Positions 33,049-41,422 of a stretch of DNA of 64,000 nt are shown one piece after another; position 1 is the stretch's first letter; the number at the start of each line of letters is the position of its first letter. Location: assembly GCF_004297875.1 (NCBI RefSeq), contig NZ_SCSK01000048.1:124001-188000 (forward strand), read 5' to 3'. The DNA comes from Pandoraea sp. (GTDB lineage: Bacteria > Pseudomonadota > Gammaproteobacteria > Burkholderiales > Burkholderiaceae). A program made the translations under genes and the position numbers. Below the pieces are notes generated by a model. It had not been told where the DNA came from and searched no databases. It saw only the letters and a list, made by a program, of their open reading frames with translations.

Positions 33049-33082
33049 AGAGAATGACTGTCTGTCAGACAGAAAATTCTCT
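33049..33082. promoter_or_regulatory. 34-bp imperfect palindrome in divergent promoter region
   Basis: AGAGAATGACTGTCTG, a central T, then CAGACAGAAAATTCTCT. The core CTGTCTG-T-CAGACAG is perfect and the outer arms AGAGAAT/ATTCTCT add seven pairs with one extra base on the right. It lies 69 bp before the small DUF11 gene and about 207 bp before the RcsB-like regulator gene, in a 308-bp divergent gap (32981-33288) that has no gene. An operator for the adjacent regulators is the likeliest role. Confidence 0.55.
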
Positions 33083-33288
33083 TTATGTTTTCAGGGTAAT
33101 CCACGCGCTCATCCGATTTCCGAGAGACACTGGCAAAGCCCCATGAAACCTGAGCTCACGTGTCTACGGCAGCGCGTTCCGGCGCTCATAAAACGTGCAT
33201 CTTGCTCAATTTTGCAGGTAGAATTAGGGCAGAATCCGATTTTTATGCTTTGCAGTCCAGTCTAAATGGACTCCAAATGGTGGGCGAC

Positions 33289-33960
33289 ATGAGCCAAACT
33301 CAAATCAGGCTTCTCATTGCCGACGATCATCCTGTCGTCGCATTGGGCGTGCAAGCCACGCTGAAATCGCTAGTCAATGCCCAGGTAGTCGGAGTCGCGC
33401 AAAATTCGACCGAGCTGTTCAAAATTCTGGAAAGCGATGTCATCGACATCGTGATTACCGATTACGCCATGCCCGGCGGCGCCTACGGCGACGGCATTGA
33501 GATGTTGACGCGCCTCAAGCAGCGCTATCCGCAAGTCAAATTGATCGTCCTCACCGTGCTGACCAACACAGCGCTACTGGGCAACATCGGCCGCCTCGGG
33601 GTCCACGGGCTCTTGAACAAAGCGAGCGAGATCAACGAAATCCCGCTCGCGATCGATCGTGTCTCCAAGGGTTTCAAATACTTTGGCAAGGCAGTGTCCG
33701 CGGCGCTGCAGGAGCATATGATCCGCCCCGATGCCGATCGCGTGCGAAGCCTCTCCAAGCGGGAAATGGAAGTGCTGCGCATGTACCTGGGCGGCATGCC
33801 GGTCAAAGACATTGCCAATCACCTGCGGCGCAGTGGCAAGACTGTCAGTAATCAGAAACGGATTGCGATGACCAAGCTCGGCTGTTCGAGCGATGCTGAA
33901 CTCTTCCAGTACTACGCCCTGCTCGGACTCACCGACACCCCGACGCCCAAAACCTCCTGA
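33289..33960 (+). CDS. RcsB-like response regulator
   Basis: 223 aa. The receiver has LLIADDHPVVALGV, phospho-acceptor Asp58 in IVITDYAMPGGAYGDGIEML, and IVLTVLTNTALLG. The DNA-binding part has LSKREMEVLRMYLGGMPVKD, IANHLRRSGKTVSNQKRIAM and TKLG. The PG-x-YGDGI segment, the S-x-QK-x-x-AM-x-KLG recognition helix and the overall spacing are those of RcsB. The ATG at 33289 follows GGTGGG. ATG 33277 and upstream codons are alternatives. It stands divergent to the DUF11 surface cluster and ahead of a second regulator and a RcsC-like kinase, so it probably controls surface-protein expression. Confidence 0.9.
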   Translation: MSQTQIRLLIADDHPVVALGVQATLKSLVNAQVVGVAQNSTELFKILESDVIDIVITDYAMPGGAYGDGIEMLTRLKQRYPQVKLIVLTVLTNTALLGNIGRLGVHGLLNKASEINEIPLAIDRVSKGFKYFGKAVSAALQEHMIRPDADRVRSLSKREMEVLRMYLGGMPVKDIANHLRRSGKTVSNQKRIAMTKLGCSSDAELFQYYALLGLTDTPTPKTS

Positions 33961-34274
33961 ACGCCGCGACACGGCCGCCGTGGCAAACAAACCACCTTCT
34001 CCTGGTGGCAGCGCAACGCGATCTGCACGCCGTTTTAGCGTAAGCCTTTGCCATGCAAATAGCAGGAGAACAATCCTCAAACATTAGCAGATTCATCCTA
34101 TTTCCAAGCCAGAGACGAGCTGCGAAAATCGCCGCATATTTTCAGACGAGGCGATGCTCATGCACGCAATACGTACCTCGTTTATCTCACGTGTTGAATG
34201 CGTCTTCGCTTCGCAATCGGTACAACTGCATGTTGCATTCCGCGTGTTCAATGCTCGTTCGAGAACGGAAATCT

Positions 34275-34958
34275 ATGGATAGCACCATCGTGTCCTGCAG
34301 CCGGATCGGCACATCGCCGTCGCCATGCCGTGTCATCATCGCCGACGATCATCCAGTCGTGCTCAGCGGTATTGCCAAGGTTCTCCAGCCGGACGAGAAC
34401 ATCAAGATCGTCGCGATGACGCAGACTGTCGGACAAACGTTGGCGGCACTCAACAAGACAGTGTGCGATATTCTCATCTGCGATTACTCCTTCGACGAGG
34501 ATCCGGAGCCCGATGGATTGGCATTGCTGCGCCGCATTCGTCGCCTGCATCCGGATGTCAAAATCATTCTGCTGTCGTCGCACTACGATCTCATGACCAT
34601 CAAGGCCACCCTGAATCTGGGCGTGCAAGCGTTCCTGCGGAAAAGCGCCGATCTCGATACCGTGCTCATGGCCATACGCGCTGCGCGTCAAAGCAAGCGT
34701 TTCACCGATGAGGCGACGGCGGATGACCTCCTCAAGAATATGCTCGATCCTCAGTATCCGAAATCGCCTGCCGCCGTACTATCGATCCGCGAGGCTGAAA
34801 CGATGCGGCTGCTCCAGAAAGGGCTGCGTGTCAGCGAAATCGCCCAAATGACTCACCGCAGCATCAAAACGGTCAGCGCGCAAAAGAGCGCATTGATGCG
34901 AAAGCTCGGCGCGCGCAACGACATGGAACTCTTCAAGGTATTGGGCACCATGACGTGA
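34275..34958 (+). CDS. Second RcsB-like response regulator
   Basis: 227 aa. Receiver domain with VIIADDHPVVLSGI, Asp70 in ILICDYSFDEDPEPDGLALL and IILLSSHYD. The LuxR-type HTH has LSIREAETMRLLQKGLRVSE, IAQMTHRSIKTVSAQKSALM and RKLGA. The stop codon shares a base with the kinase start that follows (TGATG). ATG 34275 has ACGGAAA upstream. The longer frame back to 34053 lacks conservation logic. The 314-bp gap before it (33961-34274) holds no gene and could carry its promoter. Two regulators from the RcsB family in tandem with one RcsC-like kinase is unusual and may allow heterodimers or opposing outputs. Confidence 0.9.
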   Translation: MDSTIVSCSRIGTSPSPCRVIIADDHPVVLSGIAKVLQPDENIKIVAMTQTVGQTLAALNKTVCDILICDYSFDEDPEPDGLALLRRIRRLHPDVKIILLSSHYDLMTIKATLNLGVQAFLRKSADLDTVLMAIRAARQSKRFTDEATADDLLKNMLDPQYPKSPAAVLSIREAETMRLLQKGLRVSEIAQMTHRSIKTVSAQKSALMRKLGARNDMELFKVLGTMT

Positions 34959-37900
34959 TGGCACGGCCCGTTGTCAACGGCACGACTGCAATGCCGGACC
35001 ACGCGGTCGCGCTGCGCCGGTGGTATCGTCGAACACTATACGGCGGCACAGCGGTCCTGACCCTGGTCATCCTGGGTTCCGTCGCCCTCTCGGTCGGTAA
35101 CCGCGTCGCGAGTTATCTCGACGACAAGCGTCATGACTTCTCCATAGAACGGGCGTTGATCGAATCGCAAATCGTCGGAATCGAATCCCGCATATCGCAG
35201 TCGTTAGCTCGCCATCAACACGCTCACGTCGCTGGCGCCGTCACGAGCCCCCCAGCGACGGTCGAACACGCTCATCGCCCTGGAATCGGCATCGCCAATG
35301 CTGAGCCATCCCCGCTTGAAATTGTTTCCGAGCTGTCACCCGAGTCGCCGGATTTTCAATCGCTATACGAATTAGCGCAGAACTTCTCCCCGGATATCGC
35401 AGCACTGACGCTGCTGGGCGGGAAATTCCAGCAAACCATGTTGTATGACAGGAAACGGCAATTTCTTGCCGTTTGGAATCCGCTGGCAGTTTCACGCGAA
35501 TCTCTCCCCAGCGGGCCACCCGACAGGCGGATTCGACTGGCCACAACGCCTTTCGCGGGTGCGACGGTCGTTGCACGACAGGGTCAAGCCATGGTTCCGT
35601 CCATCAAATGGCTTGGGCCACATATCGATACCAGCTCGGGCAACCTGGTCGTCAGTTGCCTCGCGCCGATTTTTCAGGATCGCGCACCACCGGCTGTATT
35701 GGTCATCTCAATACCTCTTCGAGTCTTTGCCTCACGCTTTCTGCCGCAGGCATTGGACGAACATTACGCACTTCACACATTCGCGGGCGCGCATCTGGCG
35801 GGCGCCCCGCTCACCCGGGGCGATGCGGCCGCCATCGAACGCGCGCGGCAGACATGGCGGCACGACGCTGTGTCACGCGGCGCTGCGCGGGCCGCACTCT
35901 ACCGCGTCGGCGGACGCTTTGTCCTGTTGCAGGCGCTCTCCGGGCCAGACTGGATTCTGACGCACAGCTTTGGCTGGCTGTCCATCGTCAGGCAACTGCA
36001 TCACGAACTCTTATTGATCACTCTGTTGACAGCAGGAGTCTGCGTGTTGCTATGGAGTTTTGCCGTACTCCTTGACCGCCGTGTATTTCGACCGATTCAC
36101 CTCGAGGCCGTCCGCGTCGCGCAGAGCGAACAATTCAATCGCATCATGGTGGCTACCGCGCCCGTCGGCTTCTGCGTGCTCGATATCGACCGCGGTTCGG
36201 TGATTCTCGGCAACCGCCTTGCGCAAGATTATGCGGCTCTGCCGGGCGAGTCCGACACCCTTGCAGAACGCTTGCTCGAGGCCTATCGGACGCATCGGAG
36301 CGACGCTTGGCCGACTGCGGACGACAAGATCGTGCATAGCGAAATTTCGACCACTCGAGACGACGGCACGCCACTTCACCTTCTGGTCTCCATGGGGCGA
36401 GCGCGCTATCAGCACAAAGATGTCCTGCTGTGCGGCATCCACGACATCAGCGCACGCAAGCTTAGCGAAGACCTGCTGCGACAGGCCAAGCAGGAAGCCG
36501 ACGAAGCCAGCCAGGCCAAGTCGATATTTCTGGCCTCGACCAGTCATGAGCTGCGCACCCCCCTGCATGGGGCGCTGGGTAATCTCGAGCTGCTCGAAAC
36601 AGCGACGATGCCGCCGGCGCAACGCGCATTGGTCACGACCATTCGAGCGTCCTTCGAATCCCTGCTGCGCGTGGTCAACGACATCCTCGACTTGTCCAAA
36701 ATTGAAGCGCGCCGCCTTCATTTGCAACCCGCGCCGTTCAGTCCGGCTGATCTGATCGAATGCGTCACGCGAACGTTTGCTCCTCTGTTGACGAAAAAGC
36801 AGGTCGATCTGCTTTGCCTGATTCCGGCGTTGCCTCCCATGCTGATTGGCGACGCCGGCCGGGTCAGGCAAATCCTGAATAACCTGCTGTCGAACGCGGC
36901 CAAATTCACGCCCCGCGGCCGCGTCATATTGCGCGCGCAGTGGCAACCGGAAGAGCACGTCGGCGGCCGGTTGCGCCTGCTCGTCGCCGATACGGGTATC
37001 GGCATTGCGAAGCACGATCAGGAAAAGCTATTTGCGCCGTTCACCCAGGCCAATCGTCGCATTACGAACCGCTACGGCGGCACCGGCCTCGGGCTGGCGC
37101 TGTGCCGCCAGTTGTGCGATCTGATGAACGGCGCCATCGCGCTGCGAAGCGGCCCGGGTCACGGCACGCAAATCACCGTCGAGCTACCCTTTGCAGTTGA
37201 CACCCACGCCAGCACTTCCATCACTGCACCGTTGGCTGGAAAGCGCATCTTGCTGATATGCGACATTGCAGCATGGCGATGCGATCTTCTCGCACAGTTG
37301 CGGGCCTGGGGCGCCGAGGCGAAGCCCACGCTCGTTCGCCAACTCCAGTGGCATGCGCCCTACGACGCGATCGTCTACGCGCAGGGAATGCGCGACGACA
37401 GTCCTGATGAACTGCCGGCGATCGTCGCATCGACTCGGATTTGGCTCAGCCAGCGAGGTCCGCTGGCACCCGAACCGCGGGGCCCATGGATAGCCTTATC
37501 AGCGTTCAACCGTTCAGCACTTTGCGAGGTTTTGAGCGGTTTGTCGGCTCCTCCCGATGCGCGCCCGTCGGCATGGCTCTCGCTCTCACCGCCGAGGCTG
37601 AAAATTCTGGTGGCGGACGACGACGAGATCAGTCGGCGCCTTATTGCGCGACAGTTGAATGCCCTGGGATACACTGCCGTCGATTGCGCCGAAAACGGAC
37701 GCATCGCTCTTGAGCGAAGTCTCGCCAATCGTTATGACGTGTTGTTCACTGACCTCGCCATGCCGGAGATCGACGGCAGCGAACTGGTCCGCGCACTGCG
37801 CGCGCGGGGCGAACGCTTTCCTGTGGTTGCGCTCAGTGCGACTGCGATCAACCAGGACCATCCGTTCCGCAACGCCGTCGATGCGGTGCTCGTCAAACCC

Positions 37901-38311
37901 GTGTTACTCGAGCAATTGGCTCGCACGCTAACACTGGTAGCGCGCCCAGACCCCTGCCGCGCCGTCGACATGATGCACCGCGAGTTTCACTCACCCGTTG
38001 CCGGCACAGCGCTCGACGACGACCTCAGGGCCATCTTCCTACGCACCTGCGAACAGGACATCGCGGGACTGGAACGCGCCCGCCAGCATAACGACAAGAA
38101 CGCATTCCTGCGGCGTCTGCACAAAATAAAGGGAGCCTTGCTGATGCTCGGCGAAAACGCGCTGGTCGAGGCGCTCGGCGTACTGCAGGCCCGCGTCGAC
38201 GCAGGCGGACTCGCCCGCGCGAGCGATTTGCACGCAGATTTTCTCATGCGCGTTGCGGCGCTCGCGCAGCGCTATCGCGACGACCTCAGTCAGGCAAAGC
38301 GTCAAACCTGA
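34958..38311 (+). CDS. RcsC-like hybrid sensor histidine kinase
   Basis: 1117 aa. A membrane helix (YGGTAVLTLVILGSVALSV), a sensor domain of about 300 aa with IKWLGPHIDTSSGNLVVSCL, a second helix (LLLITLLTAGVCVLLWSFAV), PAS-like EQFNRIMVATAPVGFCVLD, HisKA with His530 in TSHELRTPLHG, HATPase (LNNLLSNAAKFT, DTGIGIA, GTGLGLAL), an ABL-like segment (GKRILLICDIAAWRCDLLAQ), a receiver with Asp932 in VLFTDLAMPE and an HPt with His1055 in RRLHKIKGALLML. Domain order equals RcsC plus a fused HPt, which in enterobacteria is on RcsD. It is translationally coupled to the RcsB-like gene and converges with the acetolactate synthase gene, with 3 bp between the stops. Confidence 0.93.
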   Translation: MARPVVNGTTAMPDHAVALRRWYRRTLYGGTAVLTLVILGSVALSVGNRVASYLDDKRHDFSIERALIESQIVGIESRISQSLARHQHAHVAGAVTSPPATVEHAHRPGIGIANAEPSPLEIVSELSPESPDFQSLYELAQNFSPDIAALTLLGGKFQQTMLYDRKRQFLAVWNPLAVSRESLPSGPPDRRIRLATTPFAGATVVARQGQAMVPSIKWLGPHIDTSSGNLVVSCLAPIFQDRAPPAVLVISIPLRVFASRFLPQALDEHYALHTFAGAHLAGAPLTRGDAAAIERARQTWRHDAVSRGAARAALYRVGGRFVLLQALSGPDWILTHSFGWLSIVRQLHHELLLITLLTAGVCVLLWSFAVLLDRRVFRPIHLEAVRVAQSEQFNRIMVATAPVGFCVLDIDRGSVILGNRLAQDYAALPGESDTLAERLLEAYRTHRSDAWPTADDKIVHSEISTTRDDGTPLHLLVSMGRARYQHKDVLLCGIHDISARKLSEDLLRQAKQEADEASQAKSIFLASTSHELRTPLHGALGNLELLETATMPPAQRALVTTIRASFESLLRVVNDILDLSKIEARRLHLQPAPFSPADLIECVTRTFAPLLTKKQVDLLCLIPALPPMLIGDAGRVRQILNNLLSNAAKFTPRGRVILRAQWQPEEHVGGRLRLLVADTGIGIAKHDQEKLFAPFTQANRRITNRYGGTGLGLALCRQLCDLMNGAIALRSGPGHGTQITVELPFAVDTHASTSITAPLAGKRILLICDIAAWRCDLLAQLRAWGAEAKPTLVRQLQWHAPYDAIVYAQGMRDDSPDELPAIVASTRIWLSQRGPLAPEPRGPWIALSAFNRSALCEVLSGLSAPPDARPSAWLSLSPPRLKILVADDDEISRRLIARQLNALGYTAVDCAENGRIALERSLANRYDVLFTDLAMPEIDGSELVRALRARGERFPVVALSATAINQDHPFRNAVDAVLVKPVLLEQLARTLTLVARPDPCRAVDMMHREFHSPVAGTALDDDLRAIFLRTCEQDIAGLERARQHNDKNAFLRRLHKIKGALLMLGENALVEALGVLQARVDAGGLARASDLHADFLMRVAALAQRYRDDLSQAKRQT

Positions 38312-38314
38312 CGA

Positions 38315-40078
38315 TTACATCGGCGCGAAAATCACATCTCGATAACTCTTGCCGGCCGGAATCATCGGAAATACGTTGTCCTCTCGCGCCACCATCACAT
38401 CGAGCAGGTAAGGCTGATCAGGATCTGCCAACATACGCTCGAGCGCTGCCGGCAAATCTTCGGCCCGCTCAACGCGCTCGGCAGCCACCCCGTAGCCCCC
38501 AGCGATCGCCGGAAAATCGGGATACGGCGCGCTGCCGGGCGGTCGGGCGGCCCGCTCGTCATCACCCAGCGCACTGAGCACCCGGTTACCCTGGTAGATC
38601 ATGTCCTGCCACTGCCGAACCATGCCCAACCACTGGTTATTCACGACGAAGATCTTGACGCCTAAACCATAGCGGCGGCACGTGCTGAGTTCATTGATCG
38701 TCATATTCAGGCTGCCATCGCCGTCGATATCGATCACCGGCACCTGCGGCAGCGCGGCTTTCGCACCCAGCGCGGCAGGCAAGCCGAATCCCATCGTGCC
38801 GAACCCGGCGCTAGACAGAAAAGCGCGCGCCTGGCGCGCACGCAGGTACTGCATGGCCCACATTTGGTGCTGGCCCACGCCTGTGGCGACGACGGCCTCG
38901 GCCGGCAGGCGCTCGGCCAGCATGGCAATCGCCCGAGGGCCACTGAGCCCCGTCCCGGAATTCTGCGCGACCTTGAGGGGACGAGCCGCCGCGACCGAGC
39001 GCAGATAGCGCAGCCACGGCGCCGTCGCGATCGGCTTGGCCAGCCTCAGCAACTCGGGTAGCGCAGCACGCAAATCGGCTTGCGCACCGATGTGCACGGC
39101 TTTGTTCTTGCCGATTTCCGCGGCGTCGACATCGATATGAACGATCGCCGCCCCTTGCGCGAACGACGCTGGATCGCCAATCACGCGGTCGTCGAAGCGC
39201 ACACCCAAGGCCAATACGACGTCGGCTTCATTGACTGCCACGTTGGCGCAGTATGCGCCATGCATGCCGAGCGGCCCAAGTAACAGCGCATGACCGTCCG
39301 GCATGGCTCCCAGTCCCATCATGGTGAGTGCCACCGGGCATTGCAATTGCTCGGCAAGTTGCACGAGCAGCGCGCTGGTGCCGGATGCCACGATGCCGCC
39401 ACCGGCATAAATAACCGGTCGGCGACTCTCCATCAGCAGTCTGGCAATCCGTCCGATCTGCTCGGGCGTCAAGGTCATGGTCACAGGCTCGACGGCCCGG
39501 ATCGGCGTCGGCTCGTTGGTGACTGAGCACGCCTGCTGAATGTCCTTGGGAAAATCCAGCAAGACCGGGCCTGGACGGCCCGCCAACGCCAGTGCGGCAG
39601 CGTCGCGCAATGCCGGGCCGATCGCCTCAAATTGACGCACCTGTCGGGCTTGCTTGGTAATCGGCCGCGTCACGGCAACAATATCGACTTCCTGAAACGC
39701 ATTTTTACCTAGCCAGTGCGTTGCCACATTGCCGGTAATGGCCAGTACGGGGATCGAATCGCTGTTTGCGTCGGCAATGCCGGTCACCAGATTCGTCGCG
39801 CCGGGGCCGGATGTCGCCAGACATACCCCGAGCCGCCCAGTGGCACGAGCGTAGCCTTGCGCGGCGAATACCGCGCCTTGCTCGTGCTCGGTGCGGATCA
39901 GCGCAATATCGACGCGCGATAGCGCATCCAGCATTTCCAGATTCGCGCCGCCGGGGTAGCAAAACACCGTGGAGACTCCAATCTCGCATAGCGTTCGGGC
40001 AATCATGTCGGCGCCTCGCAACGTGTCGGCAAAAGTGCAATGCGCGGACAGCGGATCGAGTTCGAGTACGGAATTCAT
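38315..40078 (-). CDS. ilvB: Thiamine-diphosphate acetolactate synthase, large subunit
   Basis: 587 aa. The N-terminal PYR domain has VFCYPGGANLEMLDAL, IRTEHEQGAVFAAQGYARAT (catalytic Glu) and ATSGPGATNLVTGIADANSD. The middle domain and the C-terminal PP domain follow with GFGTMGFGLPAALGAKAALP and the ThDP motif GDGSLNMTINELSTCRRYGL ending NNQWLGMVRQW. It condenses pyruvate (or pyruvate and 2-oxobutyrate) to acetohydroxy acids for branched-chain amino acid synthesis. No small regulatory subunit (ilvN) is adjacent. The ATG at 40078 has GGAAGG upstream on its strand. It is divergent from an Lrp/AsnC gene, a likely regulator. Confidence 0.93.
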   Translation of the reverse strand: MNSVLELDPLSAHCTFADTLRGADMIARTLCEIGVSTVFCYPGGANLEMLDALSRVDIALIRTEHEQGAVFAAQGYARATGRLGVCLATSGPGATNLVTGIADANSDSIPVLAITGNVATHWLGKNAFQEVDIVAVTRPITKQARQVRQFEAIGPALRDAAALALAGRPGPVLLDFPKDIQQACSVTNEPTPIRAVEPVTMTLTPEQIGRIARLLMESRRPVIYAGGGIVASGTSALLVQLAEQLQCPVALTMMGLGAMPDGHALLLGPLGMHGAYCANVAVNEADVVLALGVRFDDRVIGDPASFAQGAAIVHIDVDAAEIGKNKAVHIGAQADLRAALPELLRLAKPIATAPWLRYLRSVAAARPLKVAQNSGTGLSGPRAIAMLAERLPAEAVVATGVGQHQMWAMQYLRARQARAFLSSAGFGTMGFGLPAALGAKAALPQVPVIDIDGDGSLNMTINELSTCRRYGLGVKIFVVNNQWLGMVRQWQDMIYQGNRVLSALGDDERAARPPGSAPYPDFPAIAGGYGVAAERVERAEDLPAALERMLADPDQPYLLDVMVAREDNVFPMIPAGKSYRDVIFAPM

Positions 40079-40235
40079 GGGGCGCCTTCCTGGAATAGCG
40101 GTCGGCAAATGGCCGGCCTTGTGCGGGGAAAACTCAGTGTAGGCGTGGGCCGTTGTAATTGCTTCGCTTTCACTTGACGAATAAACGCTAAAAATACATG
40201 ATCGATTCTAAAATCACAGAATTTAAGAATAAATT
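40079..40235. promoter_or_regulatory. Divergent promoter region, acetolactate synthase and Lrp-type regulator
   Basis: 157 bp, AT-rich towards the regulator gene (around 40175-40235), between divergent starts. Lrp/AsnC proteins commonly bind such shared AT-rich regions and control the neighbouring metabolic gene. No specific operator was delimited. Confidence 0.55.
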
Positions 40236-40709
40236 ATGCAAATCGACGAATTCGATAAAAAAATTCTGCTTCTATTGCAGGAAGACGCTTCACTTTCGGC
40301 GGCGGAAGTGGGCGAGCGCGTCGGCCTGTCTCAATCGCAATGCTGGCGACGCATCGACCGACTCTATCAGGAGGGTGTCATCACCAGGCAGGTCGCGGTG
40401 GTCGATCGCAAAAAGGCGGGTCTTAACGTCATGTTGTTCGCGCATGTCAAGTTGGCCGCCCACAGCCGCAACGCGCTACCCGAGTTCTCACGGGCGATCC
40501 AGGCCTTCCCCGAGGTTATGGAATGCCATGTGCTGATGGGCAACGTCGATTTTCTCTTGCGTATCGTGGCACGCGATGTGGAAGCCTATGAGCGGTTCTT
40601 TTTCGAGCGGCTCTCGCAACTGCCAATGATTCAGGAAGTCAACTCGATGATCGCGCTCTCGCAGATCAAAGCGTCGACGGTATTGCCCATCGAAACGACC
40701 GAGCGATAG
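40236..40709 (+). CDS. Lrp/AsnC-family transcriptional regulator
   Basis: 157 aa. N-terminal winged HTH of the AsnC type: IDEFDKKILLLLQEDASLSA, AEVGERVGLSQSQCWRRIDR, LYQEGVITRQVAVVDRKKAG. A RAM (amino-acid-binding) domain follows with VMECHVLMGNVDFLLRIVAR and DVEAYERFFFERLSQLP, ending in the conserved QIKASTVLPI. Feast/famine regulators of this family sense amino acids and act on adjacent divergent genes, here an acetolactate synthase gene. The start ATG at 40236 gives the standard family N terminus. Confidence 0.95.
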   Translation: MQIDEFDKKILLLLQEDASLSAAEVGERVGLSQSQCWRRIDRLYQEGVITRQVAVVDRKKAGLNVMLFAHVKLAAHSRNALPEFSRAIQAFPEVMECHVLMGNVDFLLRIVARDVEAYERFFFERLSQLPMIQEVNSMIALSQIKASTVLPIETTER

Positions 40710-40789
40710 AGCCCGCCGAGACGCCGTCGGGCAGTCGCGCTATGCTACCCGTGTCTGGCTTAGCGTTTGATCATTCTTTGGAAACGAAC

Positions 40790-41374
40790 ATGAAACGGTC
40801 CATGAAGCGAATTTTTCTCGGCACGGGCACGTTGCTCACTGTGCTGATCGGCGTCTGGTTTTTCATCCCCGCCCATGCCGCCCTCAAACCCGGCGACAAA
40901 GCGCCGGAATTTACTGCCCAGGCGTCGCTCGGTGGCAAGGTTTATACGTTTTCGCTCGCCGATGCACTCAAGCGCGGTCCGGTCGTGCTGTATTTTTATC
41001 CGGCAGCGTTCACCAAGGGGTGCACGATCGAGGCGCACGACTTTGCCGACGCCATCGAGCGCTACCACGCACTGGGGGCCACAGTCATTGGCGTGTCGCA
41101 CGATGACATCGCGACCCTCAAGCGTTTTTCCGTCAGCGAATGCCGCAGCAAGTTTCCTGTGGCGGCAGATACCGATGGGAGCATCATGAAGGCCTACCAT
41201 GCGGTGTTGCCGATGCAGACGAAATATGCGAATCGCGTGTCATATGTGATCACCCCTGACGATACGGTGCTGTATCAGTACAGTAGCCTGGACCCCGACC
41301 GGCACGTTGCCAACACGCTCAAGGCGCTGCAGGAATGGAAAACCACGCAAAAGTCCGGTGGCATCAACCGTTGA
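40790..41374 (+). CDS. Membrane-anchored or exported peroxiredoxin (AhpC/TSA, Bcp-like)
   Basis: 194 aa. An N-terminal hydrophobic segment (IFLGTGTLLTVLIGVWFFIP, then AHA) acts as signal or anchor, so the enzyme works in the periplasm. The thioredoxin-like domain has LKPGDKAPEFTAQASLGGKV and the peroxidatic motif PAAFTKGCTIEAHDF, with Cys in the TxxC context of PrxQ/Bcp enzymes. A second Cys in SVSECRSKFP may be the resolving residue. The PVVLYFYP strand is typical. It should reduce hydroperoxides with a thiol donor. The start follows GGAAACG. It is monocistronic between the Lrp gene and a convergent kinase gene. Confidence 0.88.
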   Translation: MKRSMKRIFLGTGTLLTVLIGVWFFIPAHAALKPGDKAPEFTAQASLGGKVYTFSLADALKRGPVVLYFYPAAFTKGCTIEAHDFADAIERYHALGATVIGVSHDDIATLKRFSVSECRSKFPVAADTDGSIMKAYHAVLPMQTKYANRVSYVITPDDTVLYQYSSLDPDRHVANTLKALQEWKTTQKSGGINR

Positions 41375-41422
41375 AGCCAACCTCTCGCCGACTTGCCGGT
41401 ATGCGCCGGGCAGGCGAGTGCG

